This document shows positions 54,951 through 64,000 of a stretch of DNA of 64,000 bases, piece after piece; within the stretch, counting starts at the first letter, position 1; each line of letters begins with the position of its first letter. The DNA comes from Breviolum minutum Mf 1.05b.01 (lineage: Eukaryota > Sar > Dinophyceae > Suessiales > Symbiodiniaceae). The DNA lies in NCBI GenBank assembly GCA_000507305.1, contig DF239126.1:62001-126000 (forward strand), in the 5' to 3' direction. The notes under the pieces are model-generated. The model did no database searches and was not told the DNA's origin. It saw only the letters and a program-made list of their open reading frames with translations. The position numbers and the translations under genes are program-made.

Positions 54951-55087
54951 GTGTACGTGGTTTTTCCTCATTAGTTTCCTATGATAACCCTGCAGGCCTC
55001 CTACTGGTCATAATTGCACCAACTTTCAACAAAGTCCTCTTTGTCAATTGGCAACTTAACCCTGCCAAAAACCCTGTCAATCAAATC

Positions 55088-55194
55088 TGGTTGGTGGTTT
55101 TTCACAAACCCACTTGAAAAATATGCGCACGTCAAATTGGATCATTTCCACGAGGATCGGGATGAACATAAATATTTGAGTTGCCACCCCCTAG
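55088..55194. mobile_element. pal-C copy
   Basis: CTGGTTGGTGGTTTTTCAC, GTCAAATTGGATCATTTCC and TTTGAGTTGCCACCCCCTAG. Confidence 0.85.
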
Positions 55195-55589
55195 AAATAC
55201 TATCGCTTGGACGGTTCTTTTTCCTTAATCTCAAAGTCATTGTGTACATAAGTATCCTCCAACATGTGAAAAAACATGTCAGGTGCCAAAGATATTTTGG
55301 GCTAAAATTTCAGCCGTATTTTTCACAAGCCCAAGGCTCAAAACGAGAAAACGGTCCGATTCTTGTCGGAAACCTGACCTCGAAGGTATCCAGATTTGGC
55401 ATGTTGATGGAGTGCTCAAAAATCTCAAAGACCGGTGCAACAGCACGGCAATCCTCCAATAGATGTCAGGGATCTTTTTTGTTGAGGCTGCTCCGTTTAG
55501 CAGGTGAGGTCGTTGTTGGTTTCTGTCAAGTTGATCTGCGGATCTGCAGGTGCTTGGTGTTAGTGCCTATAGTTTTCGTGGATTCGTCA

Positions 55590-55689
55590 CTAGGTGGTGG
55601 TTTCAGCCCAATTGACAAAAAAGGCTTGTCAATGTGGGAATCTTCCCCAAATGGATGAACATTAAAAAATATTTGAAACCACCACCTAG
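55590..55689. mobile_element. pal-C copy with perfect ends
   Basis: CTAGGTGGTGGTTTCAGCCC at the left and TATTTGAAACCACCACCTAG at the right; the terminal 14 bases are exact inverted repeats. Confidence 0.95.
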
Positions 55690-56282
55690 TTCAGCAATAT
55701 GTGTGATTTTTTGGCGTCTCTATTTCTTAAACACTCCCCATCTATGTAACAGTTGCCGAGTTTGAGTTTCCCTGTAGTTCCCTCACCAACCTCAATTTTG
55801 TTTAAAAATCAACAAGGAGCTCTTAAATCGTATTGTATACACACACGTTGCGTTAATATAAATGGAACAGTAAACTATTTATACCTTTAAGATCCATGGG
55901 ACTGGTATAACTGTCGTCCCTTCCGGAGCCTCTGGGTACAAAAAATTCCAACATCGTAACTATACATACAAATATGACGTAGGTTTATACCTGGCAGCCA
56001 CGTCTTTTTTTGGATTTTTGAGGCCGGATTTTGACCATTCAAGAGGCCCAAAACAAAAAACTTCCAACAAAGTTTGAAAATTGACACAAGGCTCTTGGGG
56101 TATGTGCTCAAAGCACTATACACTATGCATGTATACCATTTAATAGATATATAATATTGATCTGAGATTACATGTAATATACATATTATTCACCAAATTA
56201 TACAAGATGACTAATATTATTGTGTATGAATAACATAAGATCTAATGTATACTATATGTTTACTATATACTTGCATACACAT

Positions 56283-56350
56283 CTAGGTGGTGGTTTCACC
56301 CCTTTATTAAGCCCACCGATGAAAATGTAAGTTCAGGTGCTATCCCCAAC
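56283..56350. mobile_element. Partial pal-C element
   Basis: CTAGGTGGTGGTTTCACCCC followed by GATGAAAATGTAAGTTCAGG. The right terminus is lost. Confidence 0.6.
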
Positions 56351-56407
56351 AACGAAATTCTCGGTGCCTGATTTTGTGGGAAACGTCTTTCAACATGACC
56401 ACAAGGT

Positions 56408-56520
56408 GGGCCCCAAAAACGATCGTTATAAATAGGGTTATAACCCCGCAGGGTTATATACCCAATTACCCATTTATAAGCCCATTTATAGGGGTTGTAA
56501 CTCCATTTAGATGGATTTCC
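56408..56520. mobile_element. pal-F copy
   Basis: CGTTATAAATAGGGTTATAA with CCCGCAGGGTTATATACCC, then CCATTTATAGGGGTTGTAAC and TCCATTTAG. Several nested palindromes overlap here. Confidence 0.6.
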
Positions 56521-57063
56521 CCTGCCCCAGGGAAATCCATATATTTCAGGCCATTTGAGCCATGTATGAGATTTTCCCACCATGACGGGCCCCATCTTGC
56601 ATGAACATGGCGCTTAAAGGATGGGTTTCAGTGACAGACCGAATCAAACACATTGAGGACGGTTTGTTTTTTTCTCCTTCATTTGCAATCCCTGAGAGCC
56701 AATACCAAAGCCTTGTATATTATGATAATCTGATAACATGTTTATAATATGTATATACAATATTACATATAGAATCTCTATTTGGTCTTCGACTCAAGAA
56801 AAACTGAGTCGAAACGGCGAGTCGCTATTTTTCATGGGCCCTGAGACATGCCAAAATAATCCCCCGGTTGACCAAACCCTCTAAACCAGGCCTTACAAAT
56901 TTCCAAAGCCCAATTCCTCAAGGTTTCGTGAAAAGGTGGAAGTTTCAGAGATGGCAACAACACTTCCCATGAAGATCAAAAACTGATGAATGTTTTTTTT
57001 CCGACATCAGGAGATTTCATAGGGCTTATTTATGAAAATAAACAGTGGCAAATATAAGATGGG

Positions 57064-57177
57064 TACTCCCCGGAAAATTAACATGCTTCAAATGAAACGG
57101 GACCATGTTAAAAGCAACCTAATCTTCCTTTGGCAGCATTTTTCAGGGTGATATTCGTTAGTTTTCAGGGGCCCCGT
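57064..57177. mobile_element. pal-A copy
   Basis: TACTCCCCGGAAAATTAACA at the left faces TTCGTTAGTTTTCAGGGGCC at the right. Confidence 0.7.
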
Positions 57178-57304
57178 TGTATTTCATCTCCTTTAAACAA
57201 AATGCACACACTGCAAATTCACCCCAGGTGAACTGGCCACTGCTCAAAGTGTACTTCTTTTTGACCTTGGGAATGGGTCAATTTGAGGGAGTAATTTTCC
57301 AAGA

Positions 57305-57409
57305 ACACCCCGAAAACTAATATGACAATGGCAAATCACCATTCTTCATAGCAAATACATCTTCAAATGGCGGTGTTTGCATTGTCATGTTCGTTTTCAG
57401 GGCGGGGTA
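57305..57409. mobile_element. pal-A2 copy
   Basis: ACACCCCGAAAACTAATATG and ACAATGGCAAATCACC at the left face GGTGTTTGCATTGTCATGTT and CGTTTTCAGGGCGGGG at the right. Confidence 0.85.
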
Positions 57410-58042
57410 TTCTCCCTTAATACGGCCTTATATTTCCTGGGGGGTGACTTTGGGGGTGGTGCCATTAAATTCCTATGATGTGTTGTCCTTGATGTGCATG
57501 TAAGACCTGGGATGTGAAAAAAAAAAAAGATTTGTAGGGTAGTCCACCAACTCGGTCTGTTGCGCAAAAAAAATTCGGCCAGTTGAGATTTGCAGTTTAT
57601 CCCACCATTTCCAGTACATCTCCCCAATAGTTTGTCTTTAGATTTTTTGCATCAGTACGTTGACCCTGAGGGGTGACTTTTTGGTAAACTTTGCGTTCCA
57701 AAAAAGGGATCCCATTCAGTGTTGCTGTTGTTGTGTCTCAAAAATATCTCCGGTTGAACTCAACTACCACGATGAAACCAATCCAATTGCAATCCACAAT
57801 GAAATTTGGATGTGTTTTGGAAAATCGAATTGATATCCTTTATCAAATTCCTCATGCACAAATCAACATTTTTTTTTCAAATTCATTCAGTCACCAAAAC
57901 CATCATCAATATATGTTCACAAAAGTATCACCTCTAAGGAATATTGAACTATACCCTTCCTCCCATAATCATGGCTCCGCGAAAAAATGGATGCATGTCC
58001 CATAGTATAGTTACCTTTCAAATAACACTCTCATGTTCAACT

Positions 58043-58373
58043 TTAATGATGATTATGAGTCATACTGGCCGTTGAGCGAATTACTTGTTTGGTAATGTTC
58101 GAATGAAATACTTGATGGACAAACTGACCAAAGATGTTACAATTATCAGTCAACCAGTCCACCTTACTCATTGATGCTCCAGAAAACATTGCCATAATGG
58201 GAGAAACAAAGAGGTAATTTTGAATCATCTCGATGTCGCTGAACTGAACTTTTTTGTCACTGAACCGAAAAACATCAGTTACAAACAAAAGCGGCTGAGA
58301 ACGAAGAACATGGCTGAACGCATGGTTTCTCAGCCGAAAGGAGATTTGAATCTTTGGTTGTTGAAGTCGGACA
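58043..58373 (-). CDS. Coding candidate, about 110 codons to a stop
   Basis: The minus strand is open over about 110 codons to a stop at 58043, with protein-like sequence (LRNHAFSHVLRSQPLLFVTD, then KVDWLTDNCNIFGQFVHQVF). The upstream side of the open frame is a pal-D element, which is not coding. The plus strand is closed here. The parent gene is not known. Confidence 0.4.
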
Positions 58374-58397
58374 TTTTTTTTTAGAGATTCCGGGAAT

Positions 58398-58539
58398 GAT
58401 ACTGTTGATGGCTGAAATCTTGCACCAGTTGATGTAGGTAGTTTATCCATTATTTACAGGGAATTTACAGTATCAATTATTTACGGGGTTTTATACATCC
58501 CAGGTGATTCTCCGGATTTCTCAACCATCAACAGTATCA
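58398..58539. mobile_element. pal-D copy with internal duplication
   Basis: GATACTGTTGATGGCTGAAA at the left and TTTCTCAACCATCAACAGTA at the right. The centre has TTATTTACAGGGAATTTACA and TTATTTACGGGG, an extra copy of the core not seen in other pal-D elements. Confidence 0.9.
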
Positions 58540-58602
58540 TCAAAGATGTCATCTGTCTAGGTTTAGATCCATCTTTTGAATTGCCAAAGAATCATCAATG
58601 AC

Positions 58603-58672
58603 TATTGGTGGTTCAGCCACCTATCTGAAGAATATTAGTCAAGGTGTAGATTGTTTCCCCAATTTTCAGGGT
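58603..58672. mobile_element. Partial pal-C element
   Basis: TATTGGTGGTTCAGCCACC, ATCTGAAGAATATTAGTCAA and TTTCCCCAATTTTCAGGG match the left part of pal-C. Confidence 0.5.
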
Positions 58673-58786
58673 AAAAGAATCCTTGGACCCTCCAATAAAG
58701 GGGTTTGGACTTGTATAGCAGGGGTCCGGGTCCTCAAATTAGTCACTTTTGAGGGGTCAGGATTCTTACAAAGAAACATCATTAGA

Positions 58787-58885
58787 TCTATCCCCCACCC
58801 AATAACAGTTGCAAATAAAGGTTTAGTTCGGGATTCCCGAGCATAAAATGTAATGTCATCCTGGTGATGACTGGCATCATCTGTT
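58787..58885. mobile_element. Partial pal-L element
   Basis: ATCTATCCCCCACCCAATAA and CATCCTGGTGATGACTGGC match the copy at 38897; the right outer end is lost. Confidence 0.55.
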
Positions 58886-59156
58886 TTTCTGGTGCCCAAA
58901 CAAATTTTCAGCAAAAATCCACAAAATTCACAGGTGTTGAATTTTTTGTGTCCAGGGCGCAGTGTGAGCACATCCGCTTGGATACTTTCCTGCAGAAAGA
59001 ATCATTTCGTCAGATCAACTACTGGTACACCTAACGTGGCCAAACCACCAATTTTGGGGTTCCAGTCGTTAGTTTTCGGAGCTGTAAATTTCGGTATTTT
59101 GGGTCCCGGAAATTTGGGATTCGCATCTTTTGTGCCCTTAAGTATACAGTAATTGA

Positions 59157-59240
59157 AAAGTAGATGGCACAGTCCCTACATATTGGTTTATAAGAACCCT
59201 TTACTAACCTACTAAAATGGTATCTGTGCCATCTATTTTG
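59157..59240. mobile_element. pal-I copy
   Basis: AAAGTAGATGGCACAG at the left mirrors CTGTGCCATCTATTTTG at the right. Confidence 0.85.
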
Positions 59241-59397
59241 ACCCTTCAGGTACCCGAAAAGTCCTTTCATTTTTTACGGATCCCAAATATATCCAAACCA
59301 CCGTGTAAGATTTTCCAGGCAAAAAAAACCCTAAAGTTGAACAGGGCTGAGAAGCTGGAAATGGATGGAACCCCAAATTATGGGTTAGGGCTATCTA

Positions 59398-59482
59398 TAG
59401 TTGGTGGTTTCAACCCATCTGAGAAATATTAGTCAAATTGGAAATCTTCCCCAAATATTGGTGAACATAAAACATATTTGGC
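59398..59482. mobile_element. pal-C copy, right end lost
   Basis: TAGTTGGTGGTTTCAACCCA, TCTGAGAAATATTAGTCAAA and TTGGTGAACATAAAACATAT. Confidence 0.75.
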
Positions 59483-60052
59483 CCCATGTTTCAAGTTCCA
59501 TTATTAAACATCAAAGGTGTCGTACATGTTTCTAACTATCTAAGTCACAGGACAAGTCAAGCATCTAAATCATAGATCCTTATATTAAGTGGTTTTGCAG
59601 TTTTGCTGTTGGAGACCTTGAAAATGTGAGCGCTCTAAGAATCCGAAAACTTCCTGCTCAAAACTGGCGTCATTTTGAGAACCAAAACACACCCCTGCGA
59701 ATACAACCAACCAAAAACACACAACCGAAAAACAATACATTGCAAATATTGAAGAGTCGTGTCGGGGCACCCGAGAAAAAAACAACACTTCTTTAATGGA
59801 TGGAAGTTGGGAATGGAGATAATTCAATATAAAAACTCTTTGTTGAAATGAAGCAAACACCAATAAACTAACATAACCATGTAAAAATCTCATCTTTCTT
59901 TGTAAATGCCATCAAAATTAGGAATTAGGTGCATCCCAAGGTATACTACTCTTCGCAACGTGAATACGGAATGGAATCGGAATATCACAGGATTACTTGG
60001 TCAGAAGGCGAGTTCACGGTTAGATTGCATGCGTGTATGTGACACAGCCTGT

Positions 60053-60274
60053 CTAAAAACTTGGAGCTGCTTGAGACAAGACATGCATGAATGTTTGAAC
60101 GAATTGCTTGGAACTCGGCTTGCGCATCTCCGGGAATGCTTCCCGGAGTCTGCTTTTGGTGGAAGCTCTGTCCTGAAAACGAGAATTTCGAAAATCAATA
60201 CTTCTTGGAGAAAATCTGAACGGAAATTTCACCTGCCGAAGATGGCGCACCACACAGGCCACCAGGGCTTGATC
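60053..60274 (-). CDS. C-terminal exons of an unrecognised protein
   Basis: Exon 60233-60274 (CTCACTCCAG acceptor; DQALVACVVRHLRQ; CAG|GTGAAA donor) is in phase 0 at both ends. It joins exon 60053-60172 (TTTTCAG acceptor), which reads DRASTKSRLREAFPEMRKPS and KQFVQTFMHVLSQ and ends at a TAG stop. A second phase-consistent reading in another frame ends at 60001, so the frame is not certain. Upstream exons may lie between 60300 and 60510. It lies 378 bp downstream of the stop of the next gene on the same strand and could be a separate gene. Confidence 0.45.
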   Translation of the reverse strand, partial: DQALVACVVRHLRQVKFPFRFSPRSIDFRNSRFQDRASTKSRLREAFPEMRKPSSKQFVQTFMHVLSQAAPSF

Positions 60275-60651
60275 CTGGAGTGAGTATGAGCTGGGAACAT
60301 GTCAGTGATTGTGCTCAAGCCCATGGAGTCATGCAGATCTGCTGCATCTCCTGCAACCTCTCTTTTGTATGCCAATGATCACTGGTCAGTGTGTTGGTAA
60401 ACCGAAACTTACCAGGAAGAATTTGATTTCCCCCTACCCAACCATTTTGCTATCCAAAACCTTGCCGGAAACCTCCAGAGACCAAAGGCATACCACGCCC
60501 CATTGCAGGGGGGTATCAAGCAAACAAAACGAAAGGAAAGAAAGCAACAATGCTCTGGAGCAAAAAAAACTCATCACGGCACAGCGGTAGCACCAACATT
60601 TCTTTTTCCCACGATCGCTATAGTGCACATACTATAAACCCCGATTGTGGG

Positions 60652-62169
60652 TCAGTTAACCAGCTTTGTGGGACCGTAGTCCAAAATCATATCCAGGATC
60701 TCCGGGGCTACCTGAACCATCAGCACGAAAACGCTCACACCACCCACACACACACACACAACGCGCATGCCAACCTTCGTCTTCAGCGCAAGGTTTTGCT
60801 GGCGCCACTCCCAACGATGGTTCCATAGTTCGCCTGAACAAACATCCAAAAGGATTTAAAGGCAAGAAAAGGGAGAAGAAAAAAAACAAGCGCACAAGTC
60901 GCCCGCCATTCCGCTGGATCAGGTGGTTGGTTAGCGGTCCACCTCCGCTCATAGAAATGCATCTCGTAGATGTCCTGCATCACACACATTCGTTGCACTT
61001 CACTCTCACTCAACCTCACCCCGCACCTTCCAAGAATGCTCCCAATCATAGCAGTAGGCTTCATCGTCATAGTTGTTCCGCTTCCAGCTCATGAGTTCTT
61101 CGTACGACCACCAGGCTGTGTCCACGTACCACCAAGCATCCTCGGGCCCCCTTTCCCAAACCTGCACCCAAAAAGATAAAAAAAACAAAAAACAAAGGCA
61201 AAAAAGAACAAAGAAAAAGAACAGAAGAACGCGCACCTCCCAGGAGGCTTTGATTTGCGTGTTTTTTGTGTGGGCAAGGCCTAACCGTTGTGTGCGCTGG
61301 CCTGCTTGGACAAGGTCTTGTCCAGGATCTGGAGGCCTTCCGACAAGTCCTGCAGGACATCTGTGACGGGAACCTCTGCGAGTGATGCCCAGCTACTTTG
61401 ATTCATATGGGGCTCGCAATAGATGATATGCGTCATTTTTTAACCGAATTACTTCGTTTTCAAAATTTGTATTCCAGAAATTCTTACACGAATGCGCTGT
61501 GGCGACTGTCATCACTTTTTGTGCTGTGCTCGTGTCCTTGAGAGCTTCTTTGTATTCAGCCAGTTGGGCCTTTTTTTTGGCGTAGGCCGCCCGTTTCCTC
61601 TGGCGGTCTCGCTCAAGGTCCAACTCCCGCTTCCTTTTGTCCTTCGAGACAGAAGGATGCTTCGCATGAGTTCGGACTGGCTGAACCTGAGAGGTACCAG
61701 CAAAAGCCAATCTCTGCACAGATCAAAGGAACAGCGCACCCGACATGCAACTGGCCTCGGGGCGCGTGCTCTCCCGCAGTGCGGCCCTGCGGGCTTTCCT
61801 CGCCTTTGCGTGCTTTTTTTGGCTGCGCGCCTTCGCCTGACAAGGAGGAATGAAATCATGTCACAGTGAGGGAGGCATAATTTTTTGGTTCATGGCGTAC
61901 GTGCCTTCGAGTCTCTGGAGCATTTTTGCTCCAGAAACTTAAGGCGTTGTGCCGCAGCTTTGGCTTTGGCAGCCTTCTTCTGCGTCACAATGCTTCAGCT
62001 ATGTAGTCGATAATCGAAGGACAACTGGAATGATGTCTGACGTGTCTTTCTGAGGGGTGGGCTTGTTCACTACCTGCCGCCGTTTGACGCCCAAGGTCCG
62101 CATTTGCAACCAACTTGCGATCAGGGGCTTTGTACCGTTCCACAGACCGCGGCCTTCGTGGCTTGCCAT
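60652..62169 (-). CDS. Ten-exon gene, coiled-coil and Trp-rich protein of 289 aa
   Basis: I do not recognise the family. Exons on the minus strand are 62169-62074 (start MASHEGRGLW), 61979-61901, 61836-61745, 61686-61516, 61373-61286, a possible 11-nt microexon 61247-61237, 61161-61027, 60974-60896, 60833-60775 and 60711-60652 with a TGA stop. Phases agree at every junction and the total is 870 nt, 289 codons plus stop. The first half is Lys/Arg/Ala-rich and helical (KDKRKRELDLERDRQRKR), likely coiled coil or nucleic-acid binding. The second half is aromatic and acidic (EDAWWYVDTAWWSYEEL, YDWEHSW, ELWNHRWEWRQQN). All introns are GT-AG and 38-142 nt. The microexon with its 38-nt intron is the weakest point. 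GC content is above the surroundings. Confidence 0.75.
60747..60762. repeat. (CA)n dinucleotide repeat
   Basis: A short CACACA run within the last intron of the ten-exon gene. Confidence 0.8.
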
Positions 62170-62356
62170 GAAGACTTATCCATGGGATCCCCCAAACCTC
62201 ATGTAAAACACAATCCTTTGGTATGTGGTTCTACCATGATAATTCGTCATGTGCAGTAAATTGGGTATAACCAGTTTTGGCTTAAAAACGTATCGTTGGG
62301 ATTTGATTGGGCCACGTGTGGCACCACGTTTTGCCACAAGAAATGTTTCGTTGGAG

Positions 62357-62650
62357 TTTCGTTGGGATTTCGTTGAAGCTTTCGTTGCAATAGCAATTAT
62401 TAGTCAGACATTGAACGAAATTTCAACGAAATTCCAACGGTTTTTTTTTGTGGCAAAAGGGTGTGGCATCGGGCCACACCCAAAAATTTTGTTAAACCAC
62501 GTGTTTTTTGATTTTTTGGCATGTGGCAATGGTCATTGCCACACCCTTTTGCCACAAAAAAAAATTGTTGATATTTCGTTGAAATTTCGTTCAATGTGTG
62601 GCTAATAATTGCTATTGCTACGAATGCTTCAACGAAATTTCAACGAAAAA
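62357..62650. mobile_element. Long imperfect hairpin with TTTCGTTG and TGTGGCAA motifs
   Basis: Left arm 62357-62471 and right arm 62534-62650 are inverted repeats of about 115 bp with roughly nine of ten bases matching. A loop of about 62 bp lies between them. Each arm has TTTCGTTGAA repeats, a GCAATAGCAATTATTAG segment, a run of nine T and TGTGGCAAAAGGGTGTGGCA. Further TGTGGCAA/TTGCCACA copies flank the hairpin (62310-62340 and 62680-62715). No open frame crosses it. Confidence 0.9.
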
Positions 62651-62926
62651 ATGACCACCAAAATGCATGGCCATTTGATGTGGCAATGTGTTTTGCCACA
62701 AGCTTTGCCACACATGTTTGTCATATGTTTGTGCGACGCCGGATCGATTATACCACCCCCACTGCAAATCATGGCAGACTCACATTATAAACAATCCTGG
62801 TGGTGACTATTGCTAGGAAGGGGGACAACCCAAAGTATACCAGTCCAACTTCTCAACATCCATCTCACAATAAATGTTGGCATGTTTGGGATGCTTGCCT
62901 TTCACAAAGAAACAGGTGTGCGATGA

Positions 62927-63118
62927 ATGTCCCCTGTTTACATCGCTTGTCAAACAAAATTAGGAGAAACAAAAAAATTGGCAAGCCTTAGAAAAAGGGC
63001 GCTGTCTAGCTGTGAAAAAAGTCATCCAATTTTTGAAAGAGGAACAAAACAAACCAAACCCCTGGGCATGGAGGAAACCCCAATGAGATTTTTTTTGGAG
63101 CAAGAAGTCCTTATATAA
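62927..63118 (+). CDS. Weak coding candidate
   Basis: A 63-codon open frame rich in Lys and Glu (TKLGETKKLASLRKRALSSC) ending at TAA. No splice signals could be matched and another frame is also open. It may be chance. Confidence 0.2.
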   Translation: MSPVYIACQTKLGETKKLASLRKRALSSCEKSHPIFERGTKQTKPLGMEETPMRFFLEQEVLI

Positions 63119-63234
63119 TGGTTATCCGGTATCCACTCCCTAAAACCTACACCAACACCCCTGCCGACACAACTTTAAGAGTCGCCTGGATTCTTCCGAA
63201 CTTTCCCCAAGTTTCCGTGCAATCCATGGTATAC

Positions 63235-63341
63235 CCATGACGGATCCATGGGACGATTGTATATTTACCTACATGAATGGTTGCTTTTTTGTGGAAACTG
63301 TAGGTGAATATACTAATATACCATACATGGATGGTATGGGA
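63235..63341. mobile_element. pal-B copy
   Basis: CCATGACGGATCCATGGGAC and GTATATTTACCTACATG at the left face GTAGGTGAATATAC, ACCATACATGGATGG and TATGGGA at the right. Confidence 0.85.
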
Positions 63342-63447
63342 TTATGTTATGATGCGCTCTCCACTTCCCCTCAAGTCCCGGTAGCCCAGCGACAAAAAAA
63401 ACGAAAAAGGCTTTGTCAAAAATTCCATCCGAAATCCTTCCTGGTTT

Positions 63448-63551
63448 TCGTGGTTTGGAACCAACCCATTCGAACAAAAAAAAATGCTCGTCAAATGGGA
63501 TCATCTCCCAAAGGTTGGAAATAAAGAAATGTTTGAGTCGCCACCACGACC
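63448..63551. mobile_element. pal-C copy, diverged
   Basis: CGTGGTTTGGAACCAACCCA, GTCAAATGGGATCATCTCCC and TTTGAGTCGCCACCACGACC. Confidence 0.7.
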
Positions 63552-63821
63552 AAGGTCGCGACCCCGACTTCCGACTTCCGTCTCAAGGTCTCAACGAGAC
63601 CACCGCTCCTCTTCCATGTAGGATAACAACCCCAAGGCATGACGCCACAAATCACCTGCAGAATCCGACCATCGTGACAAAGCGTTTCGGCGGTGTTTGG
63701 AATGGATGTGGGGGTAAAACATGGGCAAAAGTAAGACATCACAACCCTACATGTATCAGCCCCCCAAATCCAATTCCAAGAAAAAATAGAATTTACATGT
63801 TTCGCACCATGAAAAGACTCG

Positions 63822-63880
63822 TGTAGGGGTCATTTCACCCCATTTATAACTGGTGACGGGGCCCACCTTGTGTGTGAAAA
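63822..63880. mobile_element. Partial pal-F copy
   Basis: GGGGTCATTTCACCCCATTT and ATAACTGGTGACGGGGCCCA match the right arms of the copies at 51966 and 52796. Confidence 0.55.
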
Positions 63881-63960
63881 CAGGTCAGGCTTTGCACACC
63901 ATGCTTCCTGAAAGAAGTGTACAGCATTGAAATGCAAAATCAAGAACCATTATATACATA

Positions 63961-64000
63961 TACGGTTGGTGGAAGAAATCCTGCACCCGGTGATATTATT
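63961..64000. mobile_element. pal-D copy cut by the window end
   Basis: TACGGTTGGTGGAAGAAATC and CTGCACCCGGTGATATTATT match the left part of pal-D. Confidence 0.65.

Larger units (their letters stand above)
14590..60000. other. MITE-dense block with isolated exon-like segments
   Basis: Most of this block holds no gene that I can define. Stretches longer than 300 bases outside the listed features (for example 14671-15769, 15838-16570, 18160-18540, 19000-20400, 22100-22620, 33570-33940, 34310-35370, 38000-38640, 45100-45260, 51300-51960, 59500-59860) show short chance open frames, homopolymer A or T runs and degenerate pieces of the palindromic families. Exon-like segments are scattered, mostly on the minus strand, which suggests large introns and intergenic DNA filled by MITE insertion. 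Confidence 0.6.

Noticed and set aside
55014-55658. 214-codon plus-strand open frame
   Set aside because: Two pal-C elements make up both ends, so the full frame is not a protein. The middle (about 55320-55560) could hold an exon, but no splice signals support it.

Overview
The window looks like nuclear DNA of a microbial eukaryote, most likely a dinoflagellate. It is AT-rich and has no long uninterrupted genes. Coding sequence comes as short exons that join in phase across introns of about 33 to 350 nt. Donor sites are weak and varied, mostly GT but including some apparent GA and GC donors, and acceptors are AG, often followed by G. The first gene carries a DUF7869-type domain (GHTHEDVDG motif), a family I know mainly as expanded in dinoflagellates. 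The species cannot be named from the sequence. All exon models are read by eye from reading frame, splice signals and phase; there are no transcripts behind them.

Left block, 1 to 14,547 (up to an assembly gap): four genes or gene parts on the plus strand, closely spaced. They are a DUF7869-type gene (58-1923), an unknown multi-exon gene (2130-4478), a second unknown multi-exon gene (5133-9458) and a gene for a largely disordered Lys-, Ala- and Asp-rich protein (9705-13938), followed by one more good exon (14189-14315). This block has local repeats, including a 41-bp tandem array with TGATTGGT motifs and a perfect 44-bp tandem duplication that behaves like a GA-AG intron. I found none of the palindromic repeat families of the right block here.

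Right block, 14,590 to about 60,000 (after the gap): a different landscape. It is filled with short palindromic elements of about 80-150 bp with terminal inverted repeats, in at least a dozen families that I name pal-A to pal-L. Several begin with TACCC and end with GGGTA, which resembles Stowaway-like (Tc1/mariner-related) MITEs. Isolated exon-like segments lie among them, most on the minus strand and many bounded by plausible splice sites; some neighbours join in phase. I read this as one or more minus-strand genes with introns stuffed with MITEs, plus intergenic DNA. A small secreted-protein gene (38653-39187), a 495-bp minisatellite and several tandem duplications also lie here.

Right end, about 60,000 to 64,000: a compact ten-exon minus-strand gene (60652-62169; 870 coding nt, 289 aa) for a charged coiled-coil plus Trp-rich protein of unknown function, a probable second minus-strand gene fragment (60053-60274), a long imperfect hairpin (62357-62650), and further palindromic elements up to the window end.

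No rRNA, tRNA, CRISPR array, organellar or viral gene was recognised.
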